A DNA stretch of 28,834 bases from Abditibacteriota bacterium (GTDB lineage Bacteria; Armatimonadota; UBA5829). Shown piece after piece: positions 7,149-15,220 of this stretch (position 1 is its first letter; each line of letters begins with the position of its first letter). Made by a program: the position numbers and the translations under genes. Location: NCBI GenBank assembly GCA_017958015.1, contig JAGDDM010000032.1, forward strand, positions 1-28,834, in the 5' to 3' direction. The notes under the pieces were generated by a model. It was not told the origin of the DNA. It searched no databases and saw only the letters and a program-made list of their open reading frames with translations.

Positions 7149-8264
7149 ATGAAAAAAATTTTAATCTCAATCTTATCGATACTCGCCCTGTCCGCCATGT
7201 GCGCTTTCGCCGCCTCTTCGGAGATAGAAATCGGCGAGCCGGAAGTGCAGATGGGCAAAGAGGCCGCGGCGGAGACCGCCAAGACAATCAAGGTTGTCGC
7301 CGACGAGGCCGTGAACAAGCGCGTCAAGACCATCGGCGAAAAGCTGGCGAAGGTAGCCAACGAGACGGAGATAAAGGCCTTCTACGGCACCGCCGAGGTG
7401 GTCCCCTTCGAGTACAGTTTCACCGTCATTGAGGACAAGGAAGTGAACGCTTACAGCCTCCCCGGCGGTTTCATCTACGTCCACACCGGGCTCATTGACT
7501 TCGTCCAGTCCGACGACGAGTTGGCGGGCGTTCTGGCCCACGAAGTCACCCACGCCGCCCATCACCACATGGTGTATCTGCTTAAGCAGCAGGAAAAGGT
7601 GAGCAACGTCACCACCGCGGCCATGCTGGCGGCAATGCTTCTGGGCGGCGGCAGCGACAGCACCTCCAACCTCATTTTGGGTATGCAGCTGTTTCAGATA
7701 GCCAAGGTGAACGGCTACGGTATGAACGCGGAGCGGGACGCGGACTACGCCGCCATCGACTACATGATTAAGGCGGGCTACAACCCGGTGGGTCTGCTCA
7801 CATTCCTGGAGCGGCTGGCAAAGGACATCGAGTTCGTTGACTACGGCATCTACCGCAACCACCCCATAGACGCGGAACGGGTGGCCTCCGCCAAGCGCAT
7901 TATCACCGAAAAGGGCATCGATATCAACCGCCGGCAGACCACCAAGGCCATCTGCGCCGAGGTGAAAACCGAGGGCGGCAAGTCCACCGTCACCCTTCAG
8001 GGCAGCGCCATATACGTCACCGCCGCCGAGGATAAAGCCAACGCAACGGCGAAGGTCATAAACGAGCTTCTGGACGCCAAGGTGAAGGCCCACGAGATTA
8101 AACTGGACGGCAGCGGCGGCGTGTTCGCCAAGGGCAAAACAATCGCCAACGTCACCGACGAGGACGCCAAACTCATGGGCGACACCAAAGCGAACGCGGC
8201 GAAGAACATTCAGACCGCCATAAAGAACGTGCTTTTCAGCCAGATGCTGGAGACAATGCACTGA
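7149..8264 (+). CDS. Secreted M48 family zinc metallopeptidase
   Basis: A 371-residue exported peptidase. A signal peptide covers about residues 1-21 (cleavage after AFA); the cysteine at 18 does not fit a lipobox. The zinc motif HEVTH is at 131-135 and the third-ligand glutamate is Glu195 in AERDAD, the M48 arrangement seen in BepA/YfgC and LoiP. A C-terminal domain of about 95 residues of unknown fold follows. BepA-type M48 peptidases degrade misassembled outer-membrane proteins, and proximity to tamB and bamA fits such a quality-control role, but that is inference. There is no TPR domain as in BepA. I chose the ATG at 7149 over an upstream in-frame start because it gives the signal peptide and has GGAG at 7138-7141. 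Confidence 0.9.
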   Translation: MKKILISILSILALSAMCAFAASSEIEIGEPEVQMGKEAAAETAKTIKVVADEAVNKRVKTIGEKLAKVANETEIKAFYGTAEVVPFEYSFTVIEDKEVNAYSLPGGFIYVHTGLIDFVQSDDELAGVLAHEVTHAAHHHMVYLLKQQEKVSNVTTAAMLAAMLLGGGSDSTSNLILGMQLFQIAKVNGYGMNAERDADYAAIDYMIKAGYNPVGLLTFLERLAKDIEFVDYGIYRNHPIDAERVASAKRIITEKGIDINRRQTTKAICAEVKTEGGKSTVTLQGSAIYVTAAEDKANATAKVINELLDAKVKAHEIKLDGSGGVFAKGKTIANVTDEDAKLMGDTKANAAKNIQTAIKNVLFSQMLETMH

Positions 8265-8265
8265 T

Positions 8266-9870
8266 ATGTTCGAGACCGTATCGAACCTGCTCAAAGAACT
8301 GCCGGATTACCCCAACGTAATTCGCATGAGCGAGGAAGAAATAGCCCGGGCCGCGGCGGAAGTGGGGATTCCCACCCGCTACGGCAGCCGCGCCTACGCC
8401 GGGGGCGTCAAAAACCGCACCTCGGCTCTCACGGTGGCAATCGGCTCCAAGGGGCAGATTGCCCAGTCCACCCGAAAAAAGCGGGATCTGCGCAAGTCCG
8501 CCGAGGACATTCTCGCCTCCGTGGCGGAGTACATGAAAAAGGTGCCCATTCTGCGGGTTGACGCGGCCATGGGCGCCAACGACACCTTCGCTCCCCGCTG
8601 CGTCATGTACCTCTCCCTCTACCGCCGTGACTCCGTGCGCCTGGCCCACATGGTTCTCTCCAATCTCTTCCCGGCCCGAAAGAGCGGCGACACCATGACG
8701 GTCATCGCCATTCCGGAGTGGCAGGAAAAGGAGCGGAGCATCCTGGTTTTTCCCGATTCGGGAGTCACTTTTATTTTGGGCAGCGACTACTACGGCGAGA
8801 TCATGACCGCCTTCCGCAGGACGGCCATCCACCGGGCGGCGGAAAGCGGGGTTCTGGGTCTCCACGCGGGAGCCAAAACCGCCTTCGCCAGAGACGAAAA
8901 CGGCAAGCTGCGCAAACTGGGTATGCTCTTTTTCGGCATCGCGGGCACCGGCAAAACAACCCACGTCTGCCACAACCACGGCCTCACGGATTTCGGCGAG
9001 GGCGTGAAGATTTTGCAGGACGAGCTTGTGTTCATGAACGACGCCGGTTCCGTCATGGGAAGCGAGCGGGGCTTCTACATCAAAACCTGCGATTTGACGA
9101 AGGAAAACAATCCTCTTCTGTACTACGGCGCCATTCAGCGGGGCGCGGTTTTGGAAAACGTCCTGGTTGACGGCGAGGGGAACGTTTGTTTCGAGGACAA
9201 AACCCTCACAAACAACGGCAGAGCCATCGTCCGCAAGGAGGATTTGGGGGCTTTCGCCGCGGACTCCGTCAATCTTCCTCCCCTTGACGAGCTGGACGAG
9301 CTCATAATGTTTTTCATGGTGCGCCGCACCACGGTTATGCCCATAGTGAGCCGCCTCACCCCCGAACAGGCGGCGGTGGCTTTCCTCCTCAGCGAGTCCG
9401 TGGACATCACCGGCGCCGACGCCAAGGAGATTCAGAAGGCCCACCACGGTCCCATGCTTTTGGGCGGCACCGGCAAGGACGCCAACATTTTCTGCGACAT
9501 ACTCCGCAAGCACAGCGACAAAATAAGCTGCTACATGCTGAACACCGGCGGAGTGGGCGAGATTGTGGAACACGGCCTGGACGGCACCAAAACCGTCCGC
9601 CGGAAAGCCGCCAGAATACCCATCGACGAAACCTCCGCCGTCATACGCTCCATAGCCAGAGGCGACGCGGAGTGGAGAGAGGACCCGGACAGGCTTTTGG
9701 AAACTCCCTCGAGAGTGGGGGGCATGGACATATCCCGCTACGACCTCTCCCGCTACTACGAGCAGGACATGAGGGACGCCCTCATAGCGGACATGCGCCG
9801 GGAACAGGCGATTTACGTGGGGAAGATAAAGGGACTTTCGGAAAAAATAAAGAAGGCCGCCGAATTTTGA
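8266..9870 (+). CDS. PEP carboxykinase (ATP)-family protein with altered active site
   Basis: The 534-residue protein aligns along the ATP-dependent PEP carboxykinase family. The P-loop GIAGTGKTT is at 224-232, the metal-binding Asp252-Glu253 lie in ILQDEL, GFYIKTCDLTKE and AVLENVLVD follow, Arg319 sits in TNNGR, and VSRLTPEQ and the NTGG region come later. From memory of the E. coli enzyme (which forms PEP from oxaloacetate), Arg51, Tyr175, His200 and Asp252 occupy the positions of Arg65, Tyr207, His232 and Asp269. The metal-ligand Lys213 is replaced by Thr181 and its neighbour Lys212 by Met180, in an ungapped stretch. It may therefore be a divergent PEPCK or a kinase-like paralogue with another substrate. 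It starts just after the peptidase gene and its stop overlaps lipB (TGATG). Confidence 0.8.
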   Translation: MFETVSNLLKELPDYPNVIRMSEEEIARAAAEVGIPTRYGSRAYAGGVKNRTSALTVAIGSKGQIAQSTRKKRDLRKSAEDILASVAEYMKKVPILRVDAAMGANDTFAPRCVMYLSLYRRDSVRLAHMVLSNLFPARKSGDTMTVIAIPEWQEKERSILVFPDSGVTFILGSDYYGEIMTAFRRTAIHRAAESGVLGLHAGAKTAFARDENGKLRKLGMLFFGIAGTGKTTHVCHNHGLTDFGEGVKILQDELVFMNDAGSVMGSERGFYIKTCDLTKENNPLLYYGAIQRGAVLENVLVDGEGNVCFEDKTLTNNGRAIVRKEDLGAFAADSVNLPPLDELDELIMFFMVRRTTVMPIVSRLTPEQAAVAFLLSESVDITGADAKEIQKAHHGPMLLGGTGKDANIFCDILRKHSDKISCYMLNTGGVGEIVEHGLDGTKTVRRKAARIPIDETSAVIRSIARGDAEWREDPDRLLETPSRVGGMDISRYDLSRYYEQDMRDALIADMRREQAIYVGKIKGLSEKIKKAAEF

Positions 9871-10517
9871 TGAACACAGTAAAACTTATCGATATAGACA
9901 GAATATCCTACGCCGAGGGGCTTAAGCTCCAGCACCGGCTCCACGACGAGTGCGCGGAGAACGACGAAAAGCAGTCGCTTGTGCTTCTGGAGCACAATCC
10001 GGTGCTCACCTGCGGCGTCAAGACCGGCGAGGGGAACGTGCTTGTTCCCCGATCGGTTTTGGACAAAGAGGGCGTGGAGATATTCGAGACGGACAGGGGC
10101 GGCGACGTGACATACCACGGCCCCGGCCAGTTGGTGGGCTATCCCATAGTGTCAATAAACCGTCTGGGCCTGGACGCCCACTCCTATCTGCGGACGCTGG
10201 AACAGAGCATCATCGACGTCCTCGCCGAGTTCGGCCTCAGGGGCGAGAGGAACGGCCTGGCCGGCGTGTGGGTGGGGGAGAAGAAACTCTGCTCCATCGG
10301 CGTCACCATCCGCAAGCGGGTCACCTACCACGGTTTCGGTCTCAACATCAACCCCAACATGAAGCATTTTTACCTTATAAATCCCTGCGGTCTGCGGTCG
10401 GAACAGCTTTCCTCCCTATACGAAATGACCGGGGAAAATCCTCCCATGGCGGAGATTAAGAAACTCTACGAAAAATCATTCGAGAAGAACTTCGGCGTTA
10501 AGCTCACAACCGATTAA
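9870..10517 (+). CDS. lipB: Octanoyltransferase LipB (lipoate biosynthesis)
   Basis: LipB moves octanoyl from octanoyl-ACP to the lipoyl domains of 2-oxoacid dehydrogenases and the glycine cleavage H protein; LipA then inserts sulfur. The 215 residues carry RGGDVTYHGPGQLVGYP, the catalytic lysine region EKKLCSIG (Lys138-Lys139), HGFGLNINPN and the active-site cysteine Cys173 in INPCG. All are canonical. The start at 9870 overlaps the upstream stop by one base (TGATG) and is the natural N-terminus; a much longer upstream extension of the frame lies entirely inside the preceding gene. The stop overlaps the next start (TAATG). No lipA is seen in the window. Confidence 0.96.
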   Translation: MNTVKLIDIDRISYAEGLKLQHRLHDECAENDEKQSLVLLEHNPVLTCGVKTGEGNVLVPRSVLDKEGVEIFETDRGGDVTYHGPGQLVGYPIVSINRLGLDAHSYLRTLEQSIIDVLAEFGLRGERNGLAGVWVGEKKLCSIGVTIRKRVTYHGFGLNINPNMKHFYLINPCGLRSEQLSSLYEMTGENPPMAEIKKLYEKSFEKNFGVKLTTD

Positions 10518-13500
10518 TGAAAGTTCCCCTTCGCAAAACAATCAACTTTCTGCTGATAGTTCTGCCCATGGCGGCCATGATAACGGCGGCGGTGCCCTAC
10601 GTCAGACGTTCGGCGGACAAGGTCATAGACAACCTTCATGAAATCATATCTCATGAGGCGTCTGCCCGTTTGGGCTGCGACGCCAAGGTGGAGAAGGCGG
10701 TTGTTCGGAATATCGGCAGAGTGGCTCTCTACGACGTAACCGTCGCCGCCAAGGACAAATCGAACAAAAACAAAATGCGCTTCGGCCGCATCGACGTAAA
10801 GTACAACTGGCGGAACCTCATTAAAACCCGGAAGCTGTCGGAGCTTAAGATAACGGAAATAGACATTGTCCGCCCGGAGCTGGACATCGACAACGACGTT
10901 ATGAAGATGTTCACTCTCCCGAAGTCCGAGAAGAGCGAGCCCTTCAAAGCCCCGGTGAAAGTTATCGACGGCGACATAAAGTTCTTCGACAAAGCCAAAA
11001 ATACCCGCTTCGACCTCTCCGACGTGTACGCCACCCTTATGGGCACCGACGATGGCTGGTACTTCGACTTCAAGGCGAAAAACAACGACAGCAAGGTTGA
11101 CGTGATCGCCCTTGAGGGCATAGCCTCCGCCGGAAAAACCTTCTCTCTGGACGGCCGGGCTTCCCTCAGAAACGCGGACTTGGTTTTCGCCAAAAACTAC
11201 TTCAACATTCTCCCCACATTCAAACTCACCTCCGGCAGGAGCGACACATTCGTATCCGTCAGCGTCAAACCGGTGGGAAACAAACTCGTCTACGAATACG
11301 ACTCCAATTCCTTTGTTCGGAACGGAACCTTGCGGCTTCCGGGCTTCAACGAAACCCTCTCCAAGGTTTCCGGCAACGTCTACGTGGGCAACGACATCAC
11401 CCAAATGGACCTCACCGCCCACGGCTGCGACGGCGACCTGAAGGTGGTGGGCAACGTGGTAAACTTCAAAAAGCCCTCCTTCACCCTCAATGTGTCGTCC
11501 CCCTCAATCAACGTTCAAAAACTCATAAACGCGGCTCCCTTCGCCTCATCGTTCAAGGGCGCCAACTTCGTGGGCAGAGCCGCCGCCGCCGCTTCCGCCA
11601 CCGGCACCTTGGACAATCCCGACGTCACCGTAACCATGAAGCTCCCGGCCCTCACATACGCCGGTTACGCTCTGGATAACATCCTCTTCGCCGGCAGATA
11701 CGGGGACAAAATGTTCTCCGTCAACTCCGCTTCCTTCGACGCTTTGGGGGGCAAGTTCAGAGTGGGCGGCACCGTGCGCATGGCCGACATGGCCCTCGCC
11801 CTCAGCTGCAGAGTGGCGGGCGCGGACATATCGAGAATCAGAGCCGCCCGGGATTTCAAACCCTCCGGCCGGGTTGACGGCGACGTCGCCGTCACCGGAA
11901 CCCTCGCGAGTCCCCGGGTGAAAGCCAACGTCTCCACCAAGGGCTTTTCCGCGGCGGGCTATACCTTCGGCAGATCCGTGGCCTCGGTGGACATATCCGA
12001 AAGCGGCGTGAAAATATCCGATTTCGAGACGGCGGACATATTCGGCGGCTACGCCAAGGCCGCGGGAACATACAAAAACGGCGTCTTCGATATGCGATTC
12101 GCCGCTCCCGGCGCCGACGTAGGCAGAGTGGGCTCCTTTTTCGGAGCCGGCGGTCTCACGGGCACCGCCTTCGTCAGCGGCACACTCACCGGCACCGCCG
12201 CGAACCCGAAAACAAACGCGGTGGCGGAGGTCCACGGCTTCGGAGCGGGAGACAACAAGATTGATTTCGCCCGAATTCCCTTCAGCACCTCCGGCAGAAC
12301 CGTATCCTTTAACGACGCGGAGCTGGCGGTATTTCCCGCGGGCGCGGTGCTGAACGGCAGCGTCACTCCCTCCAAGGACGGAAAGGAAATCACCTACGAG
12401 GGCAAAGCCCGGCTTTCCCGACTGGACATCGCCACCCTCAACAAGAAACTTCAGACGAAACTTCCCGGCAACGGCGTTCTCTCCGGGGATTTCGACATAT
12501 CCGGCACCTACCATCCGGGCACGGAGATTACCCTCGATACAATCATGAACTCCGACATGAAGCTCTCCGGCACCGTGGAGTTCGAGGACGCGGCCTTCTA
12601 CGACTTCCCCTTGGATAAGGCTTCGGCGAAGGTGGAAATCGCGGACAGAAAACTCCGCATTTCCGACTGCGACGCCAAGTCCGCTCTGGCTTCCGTCAGC
12701 GTGTCCGGCATCGTGGACACCGCCGCGGACACATACGATATGGACTTCTCCCTGAAGGACTTCCACCTGAGCAGAATCCGCAAGTTCAGAGAGGAATACG
12801 CCTCGATTACCGGCAGTGTCAGCGGCTCCGGCAAAATAACCGGCACCTTCGACGAACCGGTCATAACCGCCAAGGCGGAATCCGCTGACCTGGTGCTCTC
12901 CCACCAGCGGTTCGAGAAAGCCCTTTTCGACATCGATCTGCAAGGCAACGATTTCCGCAACTTCGAGGTGTCCCTTATTGACGGAAAGAGTCTTCTCAGC
13001 TTCTCCGGCACTCATCTTGACATGGACAGCAAGACCGTGGAGTTGGCGGAGGGCGTCGCCGAGAATATCGACATGAAAAGCATTTGGGATATGTTCCGCT
13101 CCAGCCGCTTCGTGACCCCCAGCCGGAGACCGAGAAGGAGCGACTCGGAGAATCGGACCGAGGACGAAAACAGGAAAGCCCCCAGGTTCGCGGCGGCGAA
13201 CAATCTCACCGTGGGCAGCGGCAAACTGGACGCGGACTTTAGGGTGTCCGGCAGTCTCAAGACCCCGGAAATATCCCTTGACGGCACCGTTAAGGACCTG
13301 ACGGTGAACGGCAAGAGAATAGAAAACATCGACATCGACGCCGACGGCAGCGAGGGCACCGTGTTCCTGCGGTCTCTGAAGGTTTCCTCCGGCAATCTGG
13401 CGGCGGAAGCGGAAGGCCTGTTTGATCTGGACGGTTCCGGCACGGACCTGGCCCTGAGAGCCAAGGACGTGGACCTGCGGGAACTGGGCCGCTTCGTGAA

Positions 13501-15133
13501 TATCGGCGACGTCTCCGGCACCGCCTCCTCGGAGCTTCGGATAACCGGCGATTTGACGGCTCCGGAGATTGCGGGCTTCCTTACCACGGAGAATCCGGCC
13601 TACGGCAGCGTGGCCTTCGACAGCTTTGATATAGGCTCCGTGGCCGTACGCGACAACCGGGTGGAGATATCCGACGTGTCGCTCACAAAGGGCGGCTGTC
13701 TTGTCACCGCCGACGGCTACGTGCCCTGGGATTGGAAGAAGTTCCGGGTGCCCAAAGAGGATTCGCTGGCCTTCACCGTGACGGCGGAGGATAAGGGCTT
13801 CGATATGATTTCCGCATTCGTGAAGGACATCGACAAAGAAAAAACAAAGGGCGACCTGACGGCGTTCATCAACGTTTTGGGCACATTGTCGGAGCCGGAA
13901 CTTACCGGCAAACTCACCGTCACCGAGGGTACTCTGGGACTCCACACCTTCGACAACCTCTTCACAAGCATCAACGCGGACATCAATCTGAGCGGCAACT
14001 CCCTCACCGTCGACAACCTTACCGCTTCCTCCGACCTGGGCGGCACTCTGTACGTCAAAAAGGGCGGCAAAGTGACTCTCGGCAGAAACAGCGAAAGCAT
14101 AGACATGGAAGTGGTGGCGGAGAAGCTGGCTCTTAAGGAGCGGAACGCTTTCGGCCTCGGGGAGACCGCGGAGACGGTTCTCGACGCGGACGTGACTCTC
14201 ACCGGCGACAAACTGAAAAACATGCTCATCGCCGACGCGAAAGAGGGGGAGAGCGGCATAAAGATAGGCAGAACCGTGGTGTCCGTTCTCAAATCCAAGA
14301 CGGCGGCGGCGGCGGAGACCGTGGCTGCGGAACCGGAGAAGAAGAAGTCGGCGATAAACTTCGATCCGGAGTTCGCTCTCCACGCGGAGTCCGGCGGCGA
14401 CCTCATTCTGGCCCAGCCCATGTTTACGGTTATGGCCGGGGGAAAGGGCGTCATCGACGGATCCCTTTCGGACATGACCGCCGACAGTATGCTCAGCGTG
14501 AGCAAAGGCACCATCAAAGTCGCCGGAAACCGGCTTAAGATTACTCCCGGCGGCAATATAAAAGCCATGTACACGTCGGGAAAACCGGCGGAGGTTCGCC
14601 TGGATTTGCAGGCCACGGCCAACGCACGCATCGCCAACGCCTTCGGCAGACGGGAGTTATACAAGATTATCGTGGACGTGGACGGGGCTTTGGACAATTT
14701 GAACATCCGCACCACCAGCTCGCCTCCCGGTCTCAGCAGAGAGCAGATGCTGGCGGCCATGGGCCACGTGGAAGGGATGCTTGCGGGGTCGAACAATATG
14801 TTCGAGAACGACATTACCGACGCTTTCAAATCCGTGGGCGCTTCCATGCTCTTTATGCCCATCGAGGATTTGTTCATAGACAAACTGGGCTTCGACGATT
14901 TCTATCTGGACTACGGCACCGCCAAGGACATGAGCCTCTACGTTTCCAAACGGCTCTTCGGAAATTATTTCCTGTCCTACTATCAGCAGTTCTCCGGCAA
15001 CGTCGTCGGCACCGACAACACCATGAAACTGGAGCTACAGTACAGATTTAAGGACAGATATACCGTGGGTATCGGCACCGACGACCAACACGCCTTCAGA
15101 ATTACCGCCGATTGGACCTATTTGTTCGATTAA
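10517..15133 (+). CDS. tamB: TamB-like translocation and assembly module protein
   Basis: A 1538-residue envelope protein. An N-terminal signal anchor covers about residues 10-28; a very long region of repeating beta segments follows (recurring SGT, GxLxxP and ITG-type turns), as in the lipid-conducting beta-taco of TamB/AsmA-like proteins. The C-terminal DUF490 region begins near residue 1380 with ELYKIIVDVDGALDN and contains PGLSREQMLAAMG. The end is beta-rich and finishes with TADWTYLFD. Residues about 869-893 form a charged, Arg/Glu-rich, probably disordered linker. TamB proteins bridge inner and outer membranes and act in phospholipid transport or OMP assembly with an Omp85 partner; bamA is the next gene. 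Start and lipB stop overlap as TAATG. Confidence 0.9.
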   Translation: MKVPLRKTINFLLIVLPMAAMITAAVPYVRRSADKVIDNLHEIISHEASARLGCDAKVEKAVVRNIGRVALYDVTVAAKDKSNKNKMRFGRIDVKYNWRNLIKTRKLSELKITEIDIVRPELDIDNDVMKMFTLPKSEKSEPFKAPVKVIDGDIKFFDKAKNTRFDLSDVYATLMGTDDGWYFDFKAKNNDSKVDVIALEGIASAGKTFSLDGRASLRNADLVFAKNYFNILPTFKLTSGRSDTFVSVSVKPVGNKLVYEYDSNSFVRNGTLRLPGFNETLSKVSGNVYVGNDITQMDLTAHGCDGDLKVVGNVVNFKKPSFTLNVSSPSINVQKLINAAPFASSFKGANFVGRAAAAASATGTLDNPDVTVTMKLPALTYAGYALDNILFAGRYGDKMFSVNSASFDALGGKFRVGGTVRMADMALALSCRVAGADISRIRAARDFKPSGRVDGDVAVTGTLASPRVKANVSTKGFSAAGYTFGRSVASVDISESGVKISDFETADIFGGYAKAAGTYKNGVFDMRFAAPGADVGRVGSFFGAGGLTGTAFVSGTLTGTAANPKTNAVAEVHGFGAGDNKIDFARIPFSTSGRTVSFNDAELAVFPAGAVLNGSVTPSKDGKEITYEGKARLSRLDIATLNKKLQTKLPGNGVLSGDFDISGTYHPGTEITLDTIMNSDMKLSGTVEFEDAAFYDFPLDKASAKVEIADRKLRISDCDAKSALASVSVSGIVDTAADTYDMDFSLKDFHLSRIRKFREEYASITGSVSGSGKITGTFDEPVITAKAESADLVLSHQRFEKALFDIDLQGNDFRNFEVSLIDGKSLLSFSGTHLDMDSKTVELAEGVAENIDMKSIWDMFRSSRFVTPSRRPRRSDSENRTEDENRKAPRFAAANNLTVGSGKLDADFRVSGSLKTPEISLDGTVKDLTVNGKRIENIDIDADGSEGTVFLRSLKVSSGNLAAEAEGLFDLDGSGTDLALRAKDVDLRELGRFVNIGDVSGTASSELRITGDLTAPEIAGFLTTENPAYGSVAFDSFDIGSVAVRDNRVEISDVSLTKGGCLVTADGYVPWDWKKFRVPKEDSLAFTVTAEDKGFDMISAFVKDIDKEKTKGDLTAFINVLGTLSEPELTGKLTVTEGTLGLHTFDNLFTSINADINLSGNSLTVDNLTASSDLGGTLYVKKGGKVTLGRNSESIDMEVVAEKLALKERNAFGLGETAETVLDADVTLTGDKLKNMLIADAKEGESGIKIGRTVVSVLKSKTAAAAETVAAEPEKKKSAINFDPEFALHAESGGDLILAQPMFTVMAGGKGVIDGSLSDMTADSMLSVSKGTIKVAGNRLKITPGGNIKAMYTSGKPAEVRLDLQATANARIANAFGRRELYKIIVDVDGALDNLNIRTTSSPPGLSREQMLAAMGHVEGMLAGSNNMFENDITDAFKSVGASMLFMPIEDLFIDKLGFDDFYLDYGTAKDMSLYVSKRLFGNYFLSYYQQFSGNVVGTDNTMKLELQYRFKDRYTVGIGTDDQHAFRITADWTYLFD

Positions 15134-15146
15134 TTTGCTTAAAAGG

Positions 15147-15175
15147 TTGCTTATATTTCGGAAAAAAGGTATAAT
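15147..15175 (+). promoter_or_regulatory. Promoter of the bamA-lpx gene cluster
   Basis: TTGCTT (15147-15152) and TATAAT (15170-15175) are separated by 17 bp in an AT-rich gap after tamB. This is the best-matched promoter in the window and lies 46 bases before the bamA start. No other comparable site is seen downstream up to 28762, so it may drive all thirteen genes. Confidence 0.75.
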
Positions 15176-15202
15176 TAATATGTATGAGTATATAACCGTC
15201 CC

Positions 15203-15210
15203 AAGGAGGA
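15203..15210 (+). promoter_or_regulatory. Strong ribosome binding site of bamA
   Basis: AAGGAGGA, ten bases before the ATG at 15221. It is close to a perfect anti-Shine-Dalgarno match and much stronger than most others here. Confidence 0.8.
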
Positions 15211-15220
15211 TTGTATAAGA

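Noticed and set aside
9672..9869. Longer LipB with an extra 66 N-terminal residues
   Set aside because: The extension lies wholly in another frame of the preceding gene, is unlike any LipB N-terminus, and the TGATG junction gives a natural start at 9870.
14300..14318. GCG trinucleotide run as a phase-variable microsatellite
   Set aside because: It encodes a short alanine run; length changes by triplets would not shift the frame, and such runs are expected at this GC content.
11546..14383. Very long open frame (945 codons) on the minus strand inside tamB
   Set aside because: It is antisense to a well-supported gene; its translation is Gly/His/Val/Arg-rich with no family motif. Such frames arise from the strong GC and codon bias of the plus-strand gene.
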